DNA of 7,240 nt from the NCBI GenBank assembly GCA_913053665.1, contig CAJXGR010000155.1:1-7240 (forward strand), in the 5' to 3' direction. Each line of letters opens with the position of its first letter. Positions within the stretch are counted from its first letter, which is position 1. Below are positions 1-6,069 of the stretch, piece by piece. The position numbers and the translations under genes were made by a program. The stretch comes from an uncultured Spirochaetia bacterium. Lineage in GTDB: Bacteria > Spirochaetota > UBA6919. A model generated the notes under the pieces. It did no database searches, was not told the DNA's origin, and saw only the letters and a list, made by a program, of their open reading frames with translations.

Positions 1-83
1 CTGTTCTACCCCTTCATCAATCTGAAAAACATAAAGAACCAAAGTTTTATTACCCCATCGGGAACTTGATTTTTAACGCCTTC

Positions 84-797
84 TTAGTCCTCAGGTTTAT
101 AAGGATTCGAGACCCCCTCGCCTTCCATAATGGGCTTGATCGTAGACTTTTTAACATCTTCTTTCTTTGCCGTAACTCTAGGCCTTTTAAGCAGTTCACG
201 TCGTCGGATTCTCTGTTCCTTTCTTAATAGTTGTAGCTCTATACGGTGTTTTCTTGCGAGGGCCCTATGATCCTTTATATAGACCGTTCTTAAGGCCTTC
301 ACACCCCTTCGGTAGGATTTGACTTCCTGACGGATCCTTTTCAGGCTTTCTTGATAGACTTTCCTTAATTCCCTTTGTTCAACAACTTGCTTTGCCCTCA
401 ATTCTCGTATTTCAGCCCTTTCTTTCAAGACCAAGGGTCGTAAAACACGTCGACTCAATCCTCTTTTTTTGTAGACCCTTTTTCTCCGTTTAGCAGTTCT
501 TTTCCTCGATCGATAAGCATGTTTCCTTGATCTATAGGCTTTTCTTCTTGGTCTATAAACGTGTTTCCTGCTTACATGCCTTCTATTCCTGCTTACACGC
601 CTCCTATTCCTTCTTTTGGCCGCCCTTTGTAAAGCTCTACGTTCTATTAGCTGACGCCTTTTAAGTCGTTTATTCTCTCTTACATGACGCCTTTTAAGAT
701 CCCTCAAAGACTCTTTAGAGAAGGCAGGCCTCTCGATTGCAAAGATCGTAAAACTCACAAGTGTATAAACAATCGTCTTCATCCAGAAAGATTTCAT
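84..797 (-). CDS. Secreted, extremely basic (Arg/Lys-rich) coiled-coil-like protein, function unknown
   Basis: I do not recognise a family. The 237-residue product begins with a Sec-type signal peptide: a Lys at residue 7, then a hydrophobic stretch at about 8-21, with a likely cleavage site near residue 27 (PAFS). The mature part is dominated by Arg and Lys. Residues 34-112 are low-complexity and basic, with short imperfect repeats built on RRxVSR and AYRSRK units. Residues 118-205 have the Leu/Glu/Arg pattern of a long charged helix or coiled coil. The tail (206-237) is less basic and ends in acidic residues. No cysteine is present. The ATG at 797 has only a weak upstream G-rich ribosome site (GGGG about 6 bases away). 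Met6 is an alternative start that would keep the signal peptide. It lies downstream of the Asp-rich exported protein on the same strand but behind a terminator, so it is probably its own transcription unit. A nucleic-acid-, polyanion- or peptidoglycan-binding role can be inferred from charge only. Confidence 0.75.
   Translation of the reverse strand: MKSFWMKTIVYTLVSFTIFAIERPAFSKESLRDLKRRHVRENKRLKRRQLIERRALQRAAKRRNRRRVSRNRRHVSRKHVYRPRRKAYRSRKHAYRSRKRTAKRRKRVYKKRGLSRRVLRPLVLKERAEIRELRAKQVVEQRELRKVYQESLKRIRQEVKSYRRGVKALRTVYIKDHRALARKHRIELQLLRKEQRIRRRELLKRPRVTAKKEDVKKSTIKPIMEGEGVSNPYKPED
500..610 (-). repeat. Short imperfect direct repeats encoding the basic Arg-rich tract
   Basis: Within the basic-protein gene, short DNA units recur in slightly altered form. 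The + strand motif TTCCTGCTTACAYGCC occurs twice between about 566 and 602, and GTTTCCTTGATCTATAGGC is followed by a related copy. They encode the repeating RxVSR and AYRSRK peptide units. The pattern suggests growth by local duplication. Confidence 0.5.
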
Positions 798-826
798 GTC
801 AACCCCATTAAAATAGATTTAAACTT

Positions 827-855
827 AAGATAATCCTAAACCTGTGAAAAGGCAA
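827..855 (-). promoter_or_regulatory. Possible sigma-70-type promoter for the basic protein gene
   Basis: Reading leftward, TTGCCT (850-855) is followed by a 17-base spacer and TATCTT (827-832), each matching four of six consensus positions. Transcription would start near 820, leaving a short leader of about 25 bases before the ATG at 797. This is a pattern match only. Confidence 0.35.
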
Positions 856-909
856 GGAATAAAGTATTTTGATCAGGGCTATTTCATTCTTCTCTAACTC
901 TTTATTATT

Positions 910-1029
910 CTAACTAATGTGGCCAGACAGACGCTGGCCTACTTCTTTTAAAATATTGGTAGAACGACATTCTGTCTGTTCAGAAACACGCTCCAAATCC
1001 AATAATAAAATCATCACCCTATAATCCAT
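910..1029 (-). CDS. Possible 39-residue small protein, unrecognised (weak)
   Basis: The ATG at 1029 opens a 39-codon frame ending in TAG at 910-912. Its product has a plausible amphipathic composition (starts MDYRVMILLLDLERV). No Shine-Dalgarno sequence precedes the ATG, and an in-frame TAA lies 18 bases upstream, so the start cannot be moved far. It is the longest frame noticed in the 357-base gap between the basic and acidic protein genes, and it lies downstream of the terminator at 1106-1132. It could be a real small gene, the remnant of a decayed gene, or chance. Confidence 0.18.
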   Translation of the reverse strand: MDYRVMILLLDLERVSEQTECRSTNILKEVGQRLSGHIS

Positions 1030-1100
1030 ATTGAGTAAAATATTTTATGACAAACTCAGATCATCGCTAGTTTAGAATAAGTTCATTCTATAAGAAGATC

Positions 1101-1132
1101 AAAAAAAAAGAGTCCATAAACTGGACTCTTTT
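1101..1132 (-). terminator. Rho-independent terminator of the Asp-rich protein gene
   Basis: AAAAGAGTCCA (1106-1116) and its perfect complement (1122-1132) form an 11-bp stem with a 5-base TAAAC loop. On the - strand the hairpin is followed by an uninterrupted T-run, whose template is the A-run 1101-1109. It lies 22 bases beyond the stop of the acidic protein gene. On the + strand the trailing T-run is only four bases, so leftward termination is the main use. Confidence 0.9.
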
Positions 1133-1154
1133 CCTTTAATAAATATTATATCAC

Positions 1155-2702
1155 TTATTCTTCGTTTCTTGGTGGAGCCTCTTCATTTCCACCTCCTGCT
1201 CCTCCGTCCACTCCTTTTCCAATCACTCCTCCATCCTTACTGATAACTGCTCCTTTTCCTTTTTCAGCCTTGATTTTAGTATCAGGAGGCAGATCATCAA
1301 CGATCAGATTGAGTTTGATCGTCTTAACATTCCCAACATAATCTGTAGCACGGACGTTAAGGGTATGTTTACCTGGAACCGTAATAGCGATGGGCTCTTT
1401 ATATATCTTCCAGTCTCCTTTCTCATCAATCTTGTATTCAATCTTGGCTACACCACTTTCTCGATCATAGGCTCTTAAATAGAAGAGATTCTTCGTATTT
1501 GTATATTTGAGCTTACCGTCAGTGATGCTGTCGTCGTCGTCATCATCATCATCATCCGCTGCATCATCGTCGTCGTCATCATCAGCCTCAACATCATCGT
1601 CGTCATCTGATTGACCTGGTTGAATCTCTTGATCGGATGGATTGATTTGGCCCACTTCATGCAAAGGAGTGTCTTTATCGGCATCTCCACCTTTTTCATT
1701 GCTATCCCCACCTTTTCCATCTTTTCCATCTTTTCCACCATTATCTCCATTTTTTTTCCTATCTTTACTTGGCGTACCAGAGTCGCTCTCTCCTCCAACT
1801 CCTCTTCCATCTCCGTCTAACAAAGCATATTTGGGAGTAATGTCAATCAGTGGAGGGTTTACGTCTACATGTATATTGTAGACACCTTCAGAAGATTCAT
1901 TCAGAACATTATCCGTAGACTTTATCTTAACGAGACTCAGTCCCTCTCTTGATAGGGTGATGGTATCGCCAGACTTATGGTCTTCAAATCCCCCATTGTT
2001 CAGGGATACTGAAACTTTACGCACGCCAGCCCCTGTGTCCGTAGCAAATATTGCGATCTTATGTTCCTTTGGGACGTATACAACACGTTCTCTAGTATAA
2101 TAGCTTCCTGGTGAGTTCACCTGATATTCCACTTGTTCCGTGGGTGGCGTGTTATCCACCACTATTTGGAAGGTTTTAGGATCCCCTGTATTATTCAGCT
2201 TATCAGTGACCCGAAATGTGATGGGGTGCTCCCCTTCGACTCCTACAGAAAACTTGTGAGTTTTTTCACCGATATATTCATAGTAGTCCCCTTCATCCAC
2301 TTTAACTTCTATCTTCTGGACTCCAACACCTTTTAACTTGCCAACAGGTCTATCTCTTGCTTCAATCCACATTCTCTGGCGGCTTGAGATGTAGTATTTA
2401 TTATCACTATCTTTATACAAAAACCCTGAATCTGTTTTCAGAGCAAAAGCTTCGTCGCCACCCTCGTCCTTGGCATCCTCTTTTTTATCCCCTTCCTCAG
2501 CATCAGCCTTCTCAGTAGCATCATCATCATCGTCATCGGCAACATCATCAGCGCTGTCACTATCATCATCCTGATGGTCAAAGACACTCGTTTCATCAGC
2601 AGTCCTTGACTTTTCTGTGGATGAACTTCCTAAAACAGGGTTTAAGTTATTTAATAGCATAGAAAACAAGCCAATCAGAAATAATATTAGTATTCGTTTC
2701 AT
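1155..2702 (-). CDS. Exported Asp-rich protein with OmpL47-like / Ig-like repeat modules
   Basis: The 515-residue product has a signal peptide (hydrophobic 4-24, likely cleavage after VLG at 25) and no lipobox Cys. An acidic segment at 40-85 is followed by two modules (about 88-187 and 195-284). A disordered Gly/Lys/Asp linker (295-345) leads to poly-Asp runs at 366-370, 374-380 and 383-391. A third module spans about 396-472, with a Gly-rich tail. Each module has the pattern SGV/AGV-x-KIEYKID, a central strand, then H-x-x-x-x-RATDYVGN and closing VDD/VDN-x-PP. This matches OmpL47-type repeats seen in surface proteins of spirochaetes and other bacteria. Family assignment is from pattern memory. 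The ATG at 2702 has a strong AAAGGAGA site about 7 bases upstream. A surface or periplasmic adhesion, scaffold or cation-binding role is inferred. Poly-Asp tracts could bind Ca2+, but no canonical EF-hand or DxDxDG loop is evident. Confidence 0.8.
   Translation of the reverse strand: MKRILILFLIGLFSMLLNNLNPVLGSSSTEKSRTADETSVFDHQDDDSDSADDVADDDDDDATEKADAEEGDKKEDAKDEGGDEAFALKTDSGFLYKDSDNKYYISSRQRMWIEARDRPVGKLKGVGVQKIEVKVDEGDYYEYIGEKTHKFSVGVEGEHPITFRVTDKLNNTGDPKTFQIVVDNTPPTEQVEYQVNSPGSYYTRERVVYVPKEHKIAIFATDTGAGVRKVSVSLNNGGFEDHKSGDTITLSREGLSLVKIKSTDNVLNESSEGVYNIHVDVNPPLIDITPKYALLDGDGRGVGGESDSGTPSKDRKKNGDNGGKDGKDGKGGDSNEKGGDADKDTPLHEVGQINPSDQEIQPGQSDDDDDVEADDDDDDDAADDDDDDDDDSITDGKLKYTNTKNLFYLRAYDRESGVAKIEYKIDEKGDWKIYKEPIAITVPGKHTLNVRATDYVGNVKTIKLNLIVDDLPPDTKIKAEKGKGAVISKDGGVIGKGVDGGAGGGNEEAPPRNEE
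1529..1606 (-). repeat. Trinucleotide (GAY) microsatellite encoding poly-Asp
   Basis: On the + strand this is nearly continuous GTC/ATC triplets with a few interruptions, reading as GAC/GAT (Asp) codons in the gene. It encodes the poly-Asp blocks at residues 366-391. Because the unit is three bases, slippage would lengthen or shorten the acidic tract without breaking the frame. Confidence 0.85.
2519..2571 (-). repeat. Second, shorter Asp-codon triplet repeat
   Basis: ATC/GTC triplets on the + strand encode the N-terminal acidic segment (residues about 45-61) of the same protein. It is less regular than the 1529-1606 tract, with Ser, Ala and Val codons interspersed. Confidence 0.7.
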
Positions 2703-2735
2703 CCCAATCTCCTTTTAAAGTACAAATCTTTTCAT

Positions 2736-2757
2736 ATAAAGCAACTATAAGCTTTAT
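2736..2757 (-). promoter_or_regulatory. Small hairpin in the 5' leader of the Asp-rich protein gene
   Basis: ATAAAGC (2736-2742) and GCTTTAT (2751-2757) form a 7-bp stem with an 8-base loop. It lies between the predicted start of transcription (about 2762) and the ribosome site (about 2708-2715). It could stabilise the transcript's 5' end, but the stem is AT-rich and weak. Confidence 0.3.
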
Positions 2758-2768
2758 TCATCCATCAT

Positions 2769-2796
2769 ATTATAAGGTTTTTAGGGGAAAAGTCAA
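2769..2796 (-). promoter_or_regulatory. Near-consensus sigma-70 promoter of the Asp-rich protein gene
   Basis: Leftward TTGACT (2791-2796), a 16-base spacer, and a perfect TATAAT (2769-2774). The predicted start is near 2762, giving a leader of about 60 bases before the ATG at 2702. The match suggests strong constitutive expression independent of the upstream comEC. Confidence 0.75.
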
Positions 2797-2846
2797 GTTA
2801 AAATCAGAAAATTAACCCTACAATCAGCTAAAAAAACTCTAAAGGC

Positions 2847-3626
2847 TTAAGATAAACCCTTTTGATAAATCATGATTTCATGGCCTAACCAGCTTAATAT
2901 ACCTTTAAAATGGAGAACTGCGAGGAGGAGAGGGTAATAAATCCAAAAAATCCACCCTCCTATCTCTCCAAAGTTAATATAAGCGAAGGGCAGATGGGAT
3001 AGATAGTCTGACAAGCCTATGAGGGACTTTAATATTGCCAATAGACTGGCTGAATAAATATCTATCAGGTAGTTTGAGAAAGACACGAGGGCTATAAACA
3101 GGGCTAAAGCAACAGCACCCTGGGCCAGAACCACGATAAAGATGTTTGAGACAATGGAAATTAATGAGTAGCCACCAAAATGATAGACCAGTAAAGGTCC
3201 TATAAGTATTTGTGCTGTCAAAGTGAGAGCCAATAAAGAAATCATACGACGAACCAACCATGAGAGAATCAGATTCAATCGGAGTGGCAGGACAGACTCT
3301 CTTAACTCCTTGTATTTTAAGAAGTTCAATAAGCAATCATTGAACCTGGTGAAATACAGGAGTATTCCCAAAGTAGCCAGAAAAGAAAGCTGAAAGCCCA
3401 ATGTAAACAAAGATAAGGGATCATAAAACAATATGATAATGCCTGACAGAAACAAAGCGTTCAGGTAATGACGATCACGGTCTAGAACAACTACGATGGC
3501 TCCACTGTAAAACATAATGACAGCCCTCAAAATGGAGGCCTTGTAACCCACCATATAAACATAAAATACAAGGATTATACTGATAATGATGAGTATATAT
3601 TTCTTGGGAATCCTGAATATCCCCAA
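2847..3626 (-). CDS. comEC: ComEC competence channel, C-terminal part (second frame after a frameshift)
   Basis: This frame continues the ComEC transmembrane (Competence) domain that is lost from the upstream frame near 3626. It encodes about 259 residues. Recognisable ComEC features in order are a helix, then GYKASILRAVIMF, then LNALFLSGIIILFYDPLSLF, then GFQLSFLATLGILLY, followed by several further hydrophobic helices to the C terminus. The first possible start, a TTG at 3626, lies inside a membrane helix and has no good ribosome site. It is best read as the continuation of the upstream frame, giving about 622 residues in all. The stop comes soon after the last helix, so the C-terminal metallo-beta-lactamase-like domain of longer ComEC proteins is absent, and none is encoded downstream. 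The family role is transport of single-stranded DNA across the inner membrane during natural transformation. Confidence 0.88.
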   Translation of the reverse strand: MGIFRIPKKYILIIISIILVFYVYMVGYKASILRAVIMFYSGAIVVVLDRDRHYLNALFLSGIIILFYDPLSLFTLGFQLSFLATLGILLYFTRFNDCLLNFLKYKELRESVLPLRLNLILSWLVRRMISLLALTLTAQILIGPLLVYHFGGYSLISIVSNIFIVVLAQGAVALALFIALVSFSNYLIDIYSASLLAILKSLIGLSDYLSHLPFAYINFGEIGGWIFWIYYPLLLAVLHFKGILSWLGHEIMIYQKGLS

Positions 3627-4714
3627 AAATACAAATAAGCCCCTATGAGAGCCACATGAAGGCCTGATACCGCCAGAATATGAGAGATCCCTGATCTTTG
3701 AAAGCTCTCTAAAGTCTCTTCTGATAGACCCTCCTTGGCCCCCAATATTAAGCCTTTAATCAAATCCCTTTCTTGATCAGGTAACCACCGATTGTATAGT
3801 CCAATAAGATGTTCACGGCTATTCTTCGCCCATTTTTCTATCCCATTTAGATGACTAACTTCTGCTAGAGTGATCCACGCACTGCTATTTGGATAGCTAA
3901 TATAATCGATACCTGCGTGACTGAGGTATTCTCTATAATCGAATTGTGGACAGGGTTTAATCCCCTGAATAGATCGGGCTTTAGATTGAATAGTGACCCA
4001 ATCGCCCATTTCGATCTCTTTATATAGCAAAGGACTTCCATCTCCAATTGACTCAATGACTTCATGTAATTTATGGACAGCATCATACTTTAAGCCATGC
4101 TTTAGCTTGTAGTATCGCTGTTTACTATCCTTTTGATAGCAATTTAAAACAATCCGATGGGCCGAATCTTTCGATAGCTTTTTCAATACGAATCGTTCAA
4201 AAGACTCTGCTTCTATCTGTTGAACTAACTTTCTACCAAGAGATTTGCTCTTTACAAGTATAGTCCCCGTGACCGTCTTGATTTCCCCTGATCGCAACTG
4301 GACTTCTTTCGCTTCAATGAGATATTCCTGCCTCTGAAAAGGGGTTTCAAGGAGTTGCTTTTTGCAATGACTAAAACGGGACTTTTTAGTTTTTAGTTTT
4401 GGATAACTGATGACTTTGCCATAAAACGCGACAAACACTTCATTCTTTTGTGAGAGGTGGTTGGATGGTTTTATTTGGCGTATATGATAGTATCCCATCA
4501 AAAGGAATGTTAAACTCAATGCTATCAAGATATTAAATGCTGGCTTTTTACCTAATCGGTAGAGTAACAAAGAAATACCCAGACTCACTAGTCCGAAACC
4601 AGTTACCCAATAGGCATAGGCCTGTCCTCCCAAATATTTACCCATAAAAATCCCTGTCATGAAAAGGATCAATATTTTAAAAGAAGGTAATTTAAATACC
4701 ATAAACCCACTCAT
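3575..4714 (-). CDS. comEC: ComEC competence channel, N-terminal part (frameshifted)
   Basis: The 379-residue frame starts at the ATG at 4714, preceded by a modest AGGT site. It has three N-terminal helices (about 13-28, 33-52, 58-76), then the extracytoplasmic OB-fold-like ComEC region (about 90-290) with the typical GDWVTIQSKARSIQ and FDYREYLSHAGIDY elements. Then comes GLILGAKEGLSEETLESFQRSG and the hallmark ISHILAVSGLHVALIG (SGLH at 350-353). The ComEC match ends at Phe363. The last 16 residues are read from the wrong frame and end at 3575. Changing frame by -1, or adding one base in the T5G4 run at 3621-3629, gives an uninterrupted ComEC with the 2847-3626 segment. A stretch of roughly 75 residues (160-235) inside the OB-fold region looks longer than usual. 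Either the gene is a recent pseudogene, the assembly has an indel error, or the product is made by frameshifting. Confidence 0.9.
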   Translation of the reverse strand: MSGFMVFKLPSFKILILFMTGIFMGKYLGGQAYAYWVTGFGLVSLGISLLLYRLGKKPAFNILIALSLTFLLMGYYHIRQIKPSNHLSQKNEVFVAFYGKVISYPKLKTKKSRFSHCKKQLLETPFQRQEYLIEAKEVQLRSGEIKTVTGTILVKSKSLGRKLVQQIEAESFERFVLKKLSKDSAHRIVLNCYQKDSKQRYYKLKHGLKYDAVHKLHEVIESIGDGSPLLYKEIEMGDWVTIQSKARSIQGIKPCPQFDYREYLSHAGIDYISYPNSSAWITLAEVSHLNGIEKWAKNSREHLIGLYNRWLPDQERDLIKGLILGAKEGLSEETLESFQRSGISHILAVSGLHVALIGAYLYFWGYSGFPRNIYSSLSV

Positions 4715-4765
4715 TTATACCTGAAAGACTTCGGTGATATTCCCGTCGACTAAAAAGCTATAGCA

Positions 4766-4794
4766 AGTATACTATGTTTTAAGGACTATGTAAA
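4766..4794 (-). promoter_or_regulatory. Sigma-70-type promoter of comEC
   Basis: Leftward TTTACA (4789-4794), exactly 17 bases, then TATACT (4766-4771). Each hexamer has five of six consensus positions. The predicted start near 4758 leaves about 44 bases before the comEC ATG at 4714. The promoter lies in the 192-base gap shared with the divergent lipoprotein gene. Confidence 0.7.
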
Positions 4795-4906
4795 GAGACT
4801 TATTTAATAAACTTCTAAAGGGTTATGATTTTTTGATATAAAAGTATTGACAAAATGATGTTTTATTATTTCCTTCTATATCAACTTGATTCATTATGAG
4901 GTGACC

Positions 4907-5809
4907 ATGAGAAAGATTCTATTGCTAACCCTGTCTGTTATCATGCTTTATACATTTTCATCGTGCATAAAAGGCGGACTAGGCAAGCCCAAGGCATCTG
5001 TCCATTTTAAGAAGATCAAAAAGATCAGTCTCATAAGGAAATCCATGACCCTCGGTATGATGCTGAATATCTATAATCCCTATCCTGTAGGGGGATCTGT
5101 CCGTTACGTCAAAATGAAGTTTCTAATAGGAAATAAGCAATTGACTAAAGTCAGGTTTAAGAACCCAAAGATACGAGCTTCCGGGACAGCCTATAATCCT
5201 TTCGACCTAAATCTTAAGTTTAAAGACCTTTACAAGATATATAAGGATTATCGAAAGCGAGACAGGATAAGATACACCGTACGAGGAACAGTGGGAGTCA
5301 AGATACCAGGGATTGGGGTTCTCAAACTTCCTTTCTCACACTCAGGAACCCTCCCAACTATTCGTGTGAGTTTTAAGGTGAAGAAGTTTAGAGTGGGTAA
5401 GGTAAGACTCACAATGGCCGATTCTAACTCTCAACCAGGTATTAGTTTGGGGGGTATAGGAAAAGCTCTTAAAAAAGGACGCCTACCCCAGCCTACTGTA
5501 GATGTTAGTTTCAATCTCATAGTCACCAATAAAACCAAGGCCATACTGAAGTTCGCTAACTTTAAACATAGATTTAATTTGGGGGGCTATAATATATTGA
5601 ATGGATCCACAGGTAAACCCATCTCTTCCACCAATAATAGGTTTGTATACCGTGTGACCAATAGAATCAAGCTGATTAGCTCCGCAAGAGCTGTATTCAG
5701 CCGTAATCGATCCAATTATAAGTGGAGTGGAACAGTGACCCTACAACTCCCGGCACCCTTTGGTAATATAGATGTCAAGTTCAGGAAAAAAGGGAAGCTA
5801 TCATGGTAA
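4907..5809 (+). CDS. Lipoprotein with two tandem LEA-2 / WHy-like domains
   Basis: I chose the ATG at 4907 over the in-frame TTG at 4886. A GAGGTGA ribosome site lies just upstream, and the product then starts MRKILLLTLSVIMLYTFSSC, a lipoprotein signal peptide with the lipid-modified Cys at 20. The 300-residue product carries a LEA-type-2 (WHy) pattern at about 32-150: alternating beta strands, the NxxNPYP motif at 54-60, and YTVRGTVGVKIPGIG at 123-137 closing with GTLP. A second, divergent copy follows at about 155-298. Tyr271-Gly275-Pro282 repeat the Tyr123-Gly127-Pro134 spacing exactly. The mature protein is notably Lys/Arg-rich. Bacterial LEA-2 lipoproteins are envelope-anchored and poorly characterised; stress or envelope-stabilising roles are inferred from plant WHy proteins. 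Two G6 runs (5449-5454, 5581-5586) encode LGG. The gene is divergent from comEC and convergent with the small gene that follows. Confidence 0.85.
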   Translation: MRKILLLTLSVIMLYTFSSCIKGGLGKPKASVHFKKIKKISLIRKSMTLGMMLNIYNPYPVGGSVRYVKMKFLIGNKQLTKVRFKNPKIRASGTAYNPFDLNLKFKDLYKIYKDYRKRDRIRYTVRGTVGVKIPGIGVLKLPFSHSGTLPTIRVSFKVKKFRVGKVRLTMADSNSQPGISLGGIGKALKKGRLPQPTVDVSFNLIVTNKTKAILKFANFKHRFNLGGYNILNGSTGKPISSTNNRFVYRVTNRIKLISSARAVFSRNRSNYKWSGTVTLQLPAPFGNIDVKFRKKGKLSW

Positions 5810-5810
5810 A

Positions 5811-5987
5811 TTAAACAAGTTGATCGATATGACCTTCTTTATCAGTTTTATCTGATTCGCTTAGAGGGGAGATTTCTTGATCGTTTTCTTCCTTAGGGCT
5901 TTTGTGGTCCTTCTTTTTAGGGTAACGTCTTCCTTTATAATGTTTGTGGATACTGGATATGTAGTCGTAATCCTCTTTAATTTTCAT
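5811..5987 (-). CDS. Small highly charged protein (58 residues), unrecognised
   Basis: The ATG at 5987 opens a 58-codon frame ending at TAA 5811-5813, one base from the stop of the convergent lipoprotein gene. The product starts MKIKEDYDYISSIHKHYKG, is rich in Lys, Asp, Glu and His, lacks Cys and membrane segments, and is probably cytosolic and partly disordered. Ribosome sites are unusual. AAGGT lies 6 bases before the ATG, and a perfect AAAGGAGG lies about 21 bases upstream, too far to serve this start directly. An in-frame TAA 9 bases before the ATG rules out a longer form. A plausible promoter lies at 6030-6057. Supporting a real gene are the filled gap, promoter, ribosome site and neat fit between neighbours. 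Length is the main doubt. No function can be assigned. Confidence 0.5.
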   Translation of the reverse strand: MKIKEDYDYISSIHKHYKGRRYPKKKDHKSPKEENDQEISPLSESDKTDKEGHIDQLV

Positions 5988-6029
5988 GGTTTTACCTTAA
6001 ATGCAGGTCCTCCTTTATGGGATATACTT

Positions 6030-6057
6030 ATTATCGGACGATTGTTTGCTTTGTAAA
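6030..6057 (-). promoter_or_regulatory. Promoter of the 58-residue small gene, overlapping the ilvC promoter
   Basis: Leftward TTTACA (6052-6057), a 16-base spacer, GATAAT (6030-6035), each five of six to consensus. The start would be near 6023, giving a leader of about 35 bases that contains AAAGGAGG. It shares DNA with the rightward ilvC promoter. Confidence 0.45.
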
Positions 6058-6069
6058 GATTTTTATAAA
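6042..6069 (+). promoter_or_regulatory. Possible promoter of ilvC
   Basis: TTGTTT (6042-6047), a 16-base spacer, TATAAA (6064-6069). The -10 is good and the -35 is weak. Transcription would start near 6076, leaving a very short leader with room for the ribosome site but no attenuator or T-box. Confidence 0.4.

Larger units (their letters stand above)
798..1154. other. 357-base intergenic region
   Basis: This gap holds the possible promoter of the basic protein gene (827-855), a weak 39-codon frame (910-1029), two small inverted repeats and the strong terminator of the acidic protein gene (1106-1132). The inverted repeats are GGCCAG/CTGGCC at 921-926 and 934-939, and TAGAAT/ATTCTA at 1073-1078 and 1085-1090. 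The GGCCAG hairpin is not followed by a T-run on either strand, so it is not a typical terminator. No tRNA or recognisable non-coding RNA was seen. Confidence 0.6.

Noticed and set aside
1..69. C-terminal end of a rightward gene entering from the left edge
   Set aside because: A + strand frame is open for 23 codons to a TGA at 67-69, but another frame is open further as a shadow of the basic gene, and nothing recognisable is encoded.
918..1025. 35-codon + strand frame opposite the 39-codon frame
   Set aside because: It has no ribosome site, implausible composition and no support beyond being open.
1475..1881. Open frames on both strands (1475-1810 -, 1611-1820 + and 1642-1881 +) overlapping the poly-Asp region
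   Set aside because: They are by-products of triplet repeats, which stay open in several frames. Their products are Met/Thr- or Ser/Phe/Pro-biased low complexity, and they lie inside a well-supported gene.
2816..2846. Terminator immediately after comEC
   Set aside because: A run of seven T follows the stop on the - strand, but no stable GC-containing hairpin precedes it.
2133..3336. Open frames at 2133-2336 (+) and 2974-3336 (-)
   Set aside because: They are alternative readings of the acidic-protein gene and of the ComEC C-terminal segment, whose true frames carry clear domain patterns.
3618..3634. Classical -1 programmed frameshift site in comEC
   Set aside because: The codons TAT TTT TGG do not fit the XXXYYYZ heptamer, and no convincing downstream pseudoknot was seen. 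A mutation or sequence error is simpler.
4847..4882. TTGACA (4847-4852) as the -35 of the lipoprotein gene
   Set aside because: No good -10 lies at 16-18 bases. TATTAT is 11 bases away and TATATC is 24. A promoter probably exists in this gap but I cannot place it.
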